From: Allomyces macrogynus ATCC 38327 | Taxonomy: Eukaryota > Blastocladiomycota > Blastocladiomycetes > Blastocladiales > Blastocladiaceae | NCBI GenBank assembly: GCA_000151295.1 | Contig: GG745368.1 | Span: forward strand, 448,773 to 469,624 | Reading direction: 5' to 3' | Length of the DNA stretch: 20,852 bases | Shown: piece by piece, positions 16,953 through 20,852 of the stretch | How the letters are laid out: each line of letters opens with the position of its first letter | Position numbering within the stretch: the stretch's first letter is position 1 | The notes under the pieces: generated by a model | Databases searched by the model: none | What the model was told of the DNA's origin: nothing | What the model saw: the letters and a program-made list of their open reading frames with translations, nothing else | Program-made: the position numbers and the translations under genes

Positions 16953-18358
16953 GACGCGCGCAAAGCCCGTGCATTCGGCGAGCGCGTACTCGAGCTCCTG
17001 AATCAGCGTCGCGTAACCCTGCGCCTGGTGCGCCGGCGCAAACGGATGCACGTTGCCAAACTCGGGCCAGGTGACGGGGATCATTTCGACGGTCGCGTTG
17101 AGCTTCATCGTGCACGAGCCGAGCGGGATCATGGCATTGCACAGCGACAGGTCCTTGGACTCGAGGTGGCGAATGTACCGCAGCATTTCCGTCTCCGAGT
17201 GGTACGTGTTGAAGACAGGGTGCGTGAGGATCGCCGAGGTGCGCACAAGACCAGCGGGGAGGGCCGAGAGCGTCGCGGCCTCGGCAGCGGCCGTCGAGAG
17301 CTCGGCACGACCCGCACCCGACGCACCCGTCGTCGACGCGAGGTACTGCGCCTGCGGCGTGGCCTGCGCAAACACGTCAATCAACTGGACCAAGTCCTCG
17401 TGCGTCGTCGTCTCGTCGAGCGACACGCCCACCTGCGTCGCCGACCTCACGCACAGGGTTGGATCCCGTTTTTTTTCGGCGAGCGCGGACCAGCGGCTTG
17501 ACGCCCGACGGGACCGTGACCGTGGATCGTATCAAAGAAAGTGCTTCGAGTCGACCTGGGGGCCCCTGCGCCGTCAGCGCGCGGGCCAGCGCGACCGTCA
17601 TCGCATGCACTTGCTTGGCAATCGCCTTGAACCTTCGGGGCCGTGGTAGACAACGTACATGGCGGCCATGTTCGCGAGCAAGGCCCTGCGCCGTGCAAAT
17701 GTTAGACGTGGCCTTTTCACGACGAAATGTGCTGCTCGCGCGTCTGCAGCCCGAGACGGTAGGCCTTGCGGCCCTGCGCGTCGCGCGTGACACCGACGAG
17801 ACGGCCGGGCATCCGGCGCTTGTGTGCGTCACCGCACGCAAAAAAGGCCGCGTGCGGACCACCGTACCCGAGCGGGACACCGAACCGCTGCGCCGAGCCA
17901 AAGGCAATATCGGCACCCCATTCGCCGGGCGGCGTCAGGAGCGTCAGCGCCAAGAGATCGGTCGCGCAGCAGACTTGCGCCTTGTGCGCGTGCAGCTTGG
18001 CCGTGAACGCCTTGAGGTCGTGAATCGACCCGTCGGCGGCGGGGTACTGCACAAGCGCGCCCATCAGGTCGTCCTTGATCGCGTCAATGTCGAACGTCTG
18101 GTAGTCGCCCACGACGACCTTGATGCCAAACCCTTCGGCGCGCGTCTGCAGCACGGCGAGCGTCTGCGGGAAGACGTTGGCATCGACAAAGAACGTGTTC
18201 TTGGCGCGCTTGGCGGCCGACCAGCACATGAGCATGGCCTCGGCGGCAGCGGTCCCCTCATCGAGCAACGACGCGTTGGCGACCGGCAGACCCGTCAGGT
18301 CCGTGACCATGGTCTGGTAGTTGAGCAGCGACTCGAGCCGTCCCTGCGAGATTTCCGG

Positions 18359-18410
<52 letters not shown>

Positions 18411-18796
18411 AGGATCACGGCCGGGACCGTGGTGCCATAGTACCCTTGGCCAATGTAGTTTTTCATGAGCTTGTTCTTGCTGGCAATCTGCTTGAGGTCG
18501 CGCAGCAGCTCGGCCTCGGCGCGCGGCTCGCCGAGCGCCAGCGGCGCGTCGCGGCGAATTGATGCGGGCACGGCGCGCGCAATCAGGTCGTCGACCGTCT
18601 TGCACCCGACTTGCTCAAGCATACCGGCGAGCTGCGCCTCACGAGGACCGTTGTGGCGGCGCGCAAACGTGTCGAGCGGCTGGAACGTGGCCAGCGACGC
18701 GCGCACGGCCGTGGAGCGGACGGGGGTCGCGCGACGCATGCCGGCGCGCATGGCGGCGGCCGTGGCGCGGCGGACGGCAGAGGTCGTCGCAAACAT
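15762..18796 (-). CDS. GCV2: Mitochondrial glycine decarboxylase P protein, with a frame-scrambled central patch
   Basis: The P protein (glycine dehydrogenase, decarboxylating) of the mitochondrial glycine cleavage system is a PLP enzyme that decarboxylates glycine and loads the aminomethyl group on the lipoyl H protein. The N-terminus ([19 protein letters not shown]) is an Arg/Ala-rich mitochondrial targeting peptide. The mature part starts near [12 protein letters not shown]. The N half (18796 to about 17727, roughly 357 aa) has [62 protein letters not shown] and QTREQH. The C half (from about 17470) has [54 protein letters not shown] and the PLP lysine in [18 protein letters not shown]; it ends at TAA 15764-15762. 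No intron is needed. Between 17460 and 17730 the expected residues ([74 protein letters not shown]) all occur in order but in constantly changing frames. Total length, about 1,000 residues, is normal. Confidence 0.95.
17460..17730 (-). other. Dense cluster of frame changes inside GCV2
   Basis: At least seven one-base frame changes in about 270 bp, placed near 17727, 17681, 17636, 17562, 17542, 17523 and 17485. An A8 run (plus-strand T8, 17469-17476) adds two more likely slips. Flanking kilobase-long frames are clean. Confidence 0.85.
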
Positions 18797-19778
18797 GGTG
18801 GAGGTCGAAGGGTTGGTGGGGTGTTGACTTCGTGATCATGAACGGCAGACCGTTAGTTGCCGCTTTGATGGACCATCAACCTGAGTGCCAAACCGACGTA
18901 CAGACAGACGAGCTCAGAGAGGAAGCGATGGGCGCGGCCAGGATCGAGAACCGTCGCAAAGAGTGGAAGTGGGCGGCAGCAATCGAAGCAGCAGGCGCTC
19001 CTCGAGCGACAGAAGGAGATGGGGGAGTCGAAGGCGTCGGCGACCAAAATACACGTCGGGCTCGTCGCTGACGGAACGTTGAGTGCTCGGCCGCGAGAGA
19101 AGAAACGAGAGCGGCGAGGAGCTCTTCGAACAAGGAGCGAGCCGGCCGGCCGAAAAGGAGGATTGGGGCAGCGGAAAGTCCGAGAGTGGGAGCGAAAAGG
19201 ATCAGCTGTCGGCCAGCGCGATTGCGAGCAGGAACAACTGCAAGGATCAAGGCATCCCGCAAGCGAAGTCCACCGCGGCAACGGTCGAATTAATTGGGTG
19301 ATATGATGGCCAGCGTGGGCGGCGTCGGAGCGAGTCGGGCCAACGGTGGCCACGACAGCAACTCTGCACGGAGCACGTGAGCGCGTCGCGGCAACAGGCC
19401 GCGGGTGCTTGTACGCCGGCTGATCCGCCCACCGCGGCGTAACGCAAAACAAGGAAAACGAGGCGCGCACGCGTTGCAGACCACGTTCGCCACGAGCTTG
19501 TTTCAGGAGCCGGCCTAAGAAAGCATGCCGGAAACCGACTGGAAAGCATTAGGTCGGAGCCTGCCAGATCTCTCACGACCGCATGCATGGCGCGAGACAG
19601 GCCGCGAGACAATCTGCTCCCACTTGCTTTGGCTCGCCGTCGCAGTCGCCGAGGCGGCCGCTGCTCTCCGCGCTCGCGGCCGCAAAGTCCAGACCCTGCA
19701 CCCAAGCGCACGAATTGCTGACGCCCCCGACTCCTCCAAGCGACGTCACCGCGACCCGCCCAGCGCAAGCCCGCCACC
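18797..19778. other. Divergent intergenic region, no gene seen
   Basis: About 980 bp between the GCV2 start (minus) and the sirtuin start (plus), so both promoters lie here. A 205-codon open frame on the minus strand (19470-18853) has no recognisable motif and a composition typical of chance frames in GC-rich DNA. No tRNA or repeat was recognised. Confidence 0.5.
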
Positions 19779-20852
19779 ATGGCCCCGCAGACTCGGCGCC
19801 AGGCCGCCGCCGCCTGCGCTGCGACGACCGCCGGCGGCCAGCTCCATGAAGTACCAACCCCAACGCCAAGCAAGGCCACAAACGCTACCAAAATGACCGC
19901 TGCGACCACGCCGACCAAGTCCACCACCAAGACTCCCGAGCCTGCGCCGACTGCCGAAGACCACTCAGCCACAACCTCGAGTACCCCATCCAAGACGACA
20001 CCGGGCCCGTGGTGGACCCGGCCGGCGCACCCCCTCGCCGCGCTCCCGCAGGACGTGGCTGACCGCGTTCTTGCCGTGGCCCCCATCCTGCACCGCGCCA
20101 AGCGCATCGTCGTCGTCGCTGGTGCCGGCATTTCCGTCTCGGCAGGCATTCCCGTACGCCTTCCCAACCTCAACCCCTGACTTCACAATGCTGACCCTTC
20201 GCACCTCGGTCCCCAGGACTTCCGCTCGCCCGACGGCATGTACGCGCTCGCCAAGCTCCGTCCCGGCGGCGCGCGCCTTCCGCGCGGGCAAGACTGGTTC
20301 GACGCGGCCGTCTTCCGCACCGAGGCGACGACGCGGCTCTTCTACTCGCTCATGGGGTCCATGCGCTCTGCGGCCCTGGCCGCGTCCCCGACCCCGACGC
20401 ACGAATGGCTCGCGGCGCTCGACACGCGTGGGTCGCTCTTGCGGTGCTACTCGCAAAACATTGACGACCTCGAACCGCGTGCCGGGCTCGCAGCCGAATC
20501 GCTCGTGCAGGTGCACGGCACGCTGTCGCGTGTGCGGTGTGTCGTGTGTCACCGGACGGCGGAGCACTCGGACGAGGTGGCCAACGAGTTTCAACAGGGG
20601 AATGCGCCGGCGTGTACGGCGTGTGAGACCGAGGCCGAGGCGCGAGAGAAGGCGGGAAAACGGGCGCGCGCAGTGGGGGTGGTGAGGCCCGACGTCGTGC
20701 TCTACAACGAAACGCATTCCGGGTGGAGATGAATTTGCCGAGCGCGTGGCCGCCGACGCGAACCGCCGTCGGGACCTGCTGATTGTGATGGGCACGTCTC
20801 TCGCAGTGCCGGGTATCAAGCACCTGGTGCGCGATATGGCTGCGGCCGTGCG
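19779..20852 (+). CDS. Hst3/Hst4-type sirtuin (NAD-dependent deacetylase), 3' partial, one frame slip
   Basis: Class I sirtuin; in yeasts the Hst3/Hst4 branch deacetylates histone H3 Lys56 and protects genome stability. The start is in GCCACCATGG. Exon 1 (19779-20153) encodes a low-complexity Thr/Ala/Pro tail of about 85 residues, then the NAD-binding motif VVVAGAGISVSAGIP. The intron at 20154-20216 (GTACGC..CCAG, 63 nt) is phase 0 and joins to DFRSPDGMYALAK. Exon 2 has LFYSLMGSM, CYSQNIDDLEPRAGL (QNID), catalytic His in VQVHGTLSRVRC, and a zinc site with two Cys pairs (RCVVC and ACTAC). After VVLYNETH a one-base excess near 20720 (CATTCCGGG) shifts the frame; correcting it continues as GDEFAERVAADAN and LLIVMGTSLAVPGIKHLVRDMA to the window edge. 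The Ser in AGISVSAGIPDFRS and the overall pattern fit Hst3/Hst4 better than Sir2 or Hst2, with moderate certainty. Confidence 0.88.

Noticed and set aside
15807..17501. 564-codon open frame on the plus strand
   Set aside because: It is exactly antisense to the well-matched C half of GCV2 and is Arg/His/Gly-rich, as GC-rich shadow frames are.
18853..19470. 205-codon minus-strand frame between GCV2 and the sirtuin
   Set aside because: Cys/Arg/Ser/Pro-rich, no motif, no splice logic, and lies where two promoters must be.
1..20852. tRNA, rRNA or CRISPR features
   Set aside because: No tRNA B-box/cloverleaf, rRNA-like segment or spaced direct-repeat array was seen on either strand in the parts without genes.

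Overview
The window is nuclear DNA of a GC-rich fungus. The evidence is short introns of about 60-120 nt with GT(A/G)..AG ends, strong (C/A)ACCATGG-type start contexts, and a gene set typical of fungi: Vps15, an EIPR1/TSSC1-type WD40 protein, a COG2907-type FAD oxidoreductase, a YANK/STK32-type kinase with the fungal MGxVCCKEE start, a mitochondrial glycine dehydrogenase, and an Hst3/Hst4-type sirtuin. A GT77-like glycosyltransferase domain hints at an early-diverging (zoosporic) lineage rather than a typical ascomycete or basidiomycete, but I cannot name the organism. A run of exactly 100 N (10583-10682) shows this is a scaffolded draft assembly.

Layout. 1-1380 (+): 3' part of the Vps15 kinase lobe and its HEAT repeats over five exons; the gene stops being readable at a 19-G homopolymer, and the C-terminal WD40 half is absent. 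1399-2131: lower-GC stretch without a recognisable gene. 2132-3604 (+): EIPR1-like WD40 protein, four exons, complete. 3773-4987 (-): unrecognised multi-pass membrane protein. 4988-6045: divergent intergenic region with a 24-bp tandem repeat inside a possible 38-codon ORF. 6046-8090 (+): FAD-dependent amine-oxidase-like protein broken by one in-frame TGA and two frame changes. 8457-9056 (+): acidic single-TM protein. 9526-10078 (+): 134-aa four-TM protein, three exons. 10701-12364 (-): YANK-type AGC kinase, nine exons, with one frame slip near its C-terminus. 13293-15401 (+): a two-TM segment, an N-terminally incomplete sugar-nucleotide epimerase and a GT77-like nucleotide-diphospho-sugar transferase lying end to end, with one TAG and several frame changes. 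15762-18796 (-): glycine decarboxylase P protein, intact at both ends but scrambled in frame over about 300 bp in the middle. 19779-20852 (+): Hst-type sirtuin, running off the window.

Functional themes. Vps15 and EIPR1 both serve endosomal membrane traffic and lie side by side. The epimerase and transferase would form a natural pair, one making a nucleotide sugar and the other using it, and are the most interesting candidate for an undescribed fusion protein. GCV2 and the sirtuin are divergently arranged.

A caution applies to the whole window. Single-base frame breaks occur in five of the eight recognisable loci, and two of those loci also carry an in-frame stop. They are densest in one 300-bp patch. 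Consensus error in a draft assembly is at least as likely an explanation as genuine pseudogenes.
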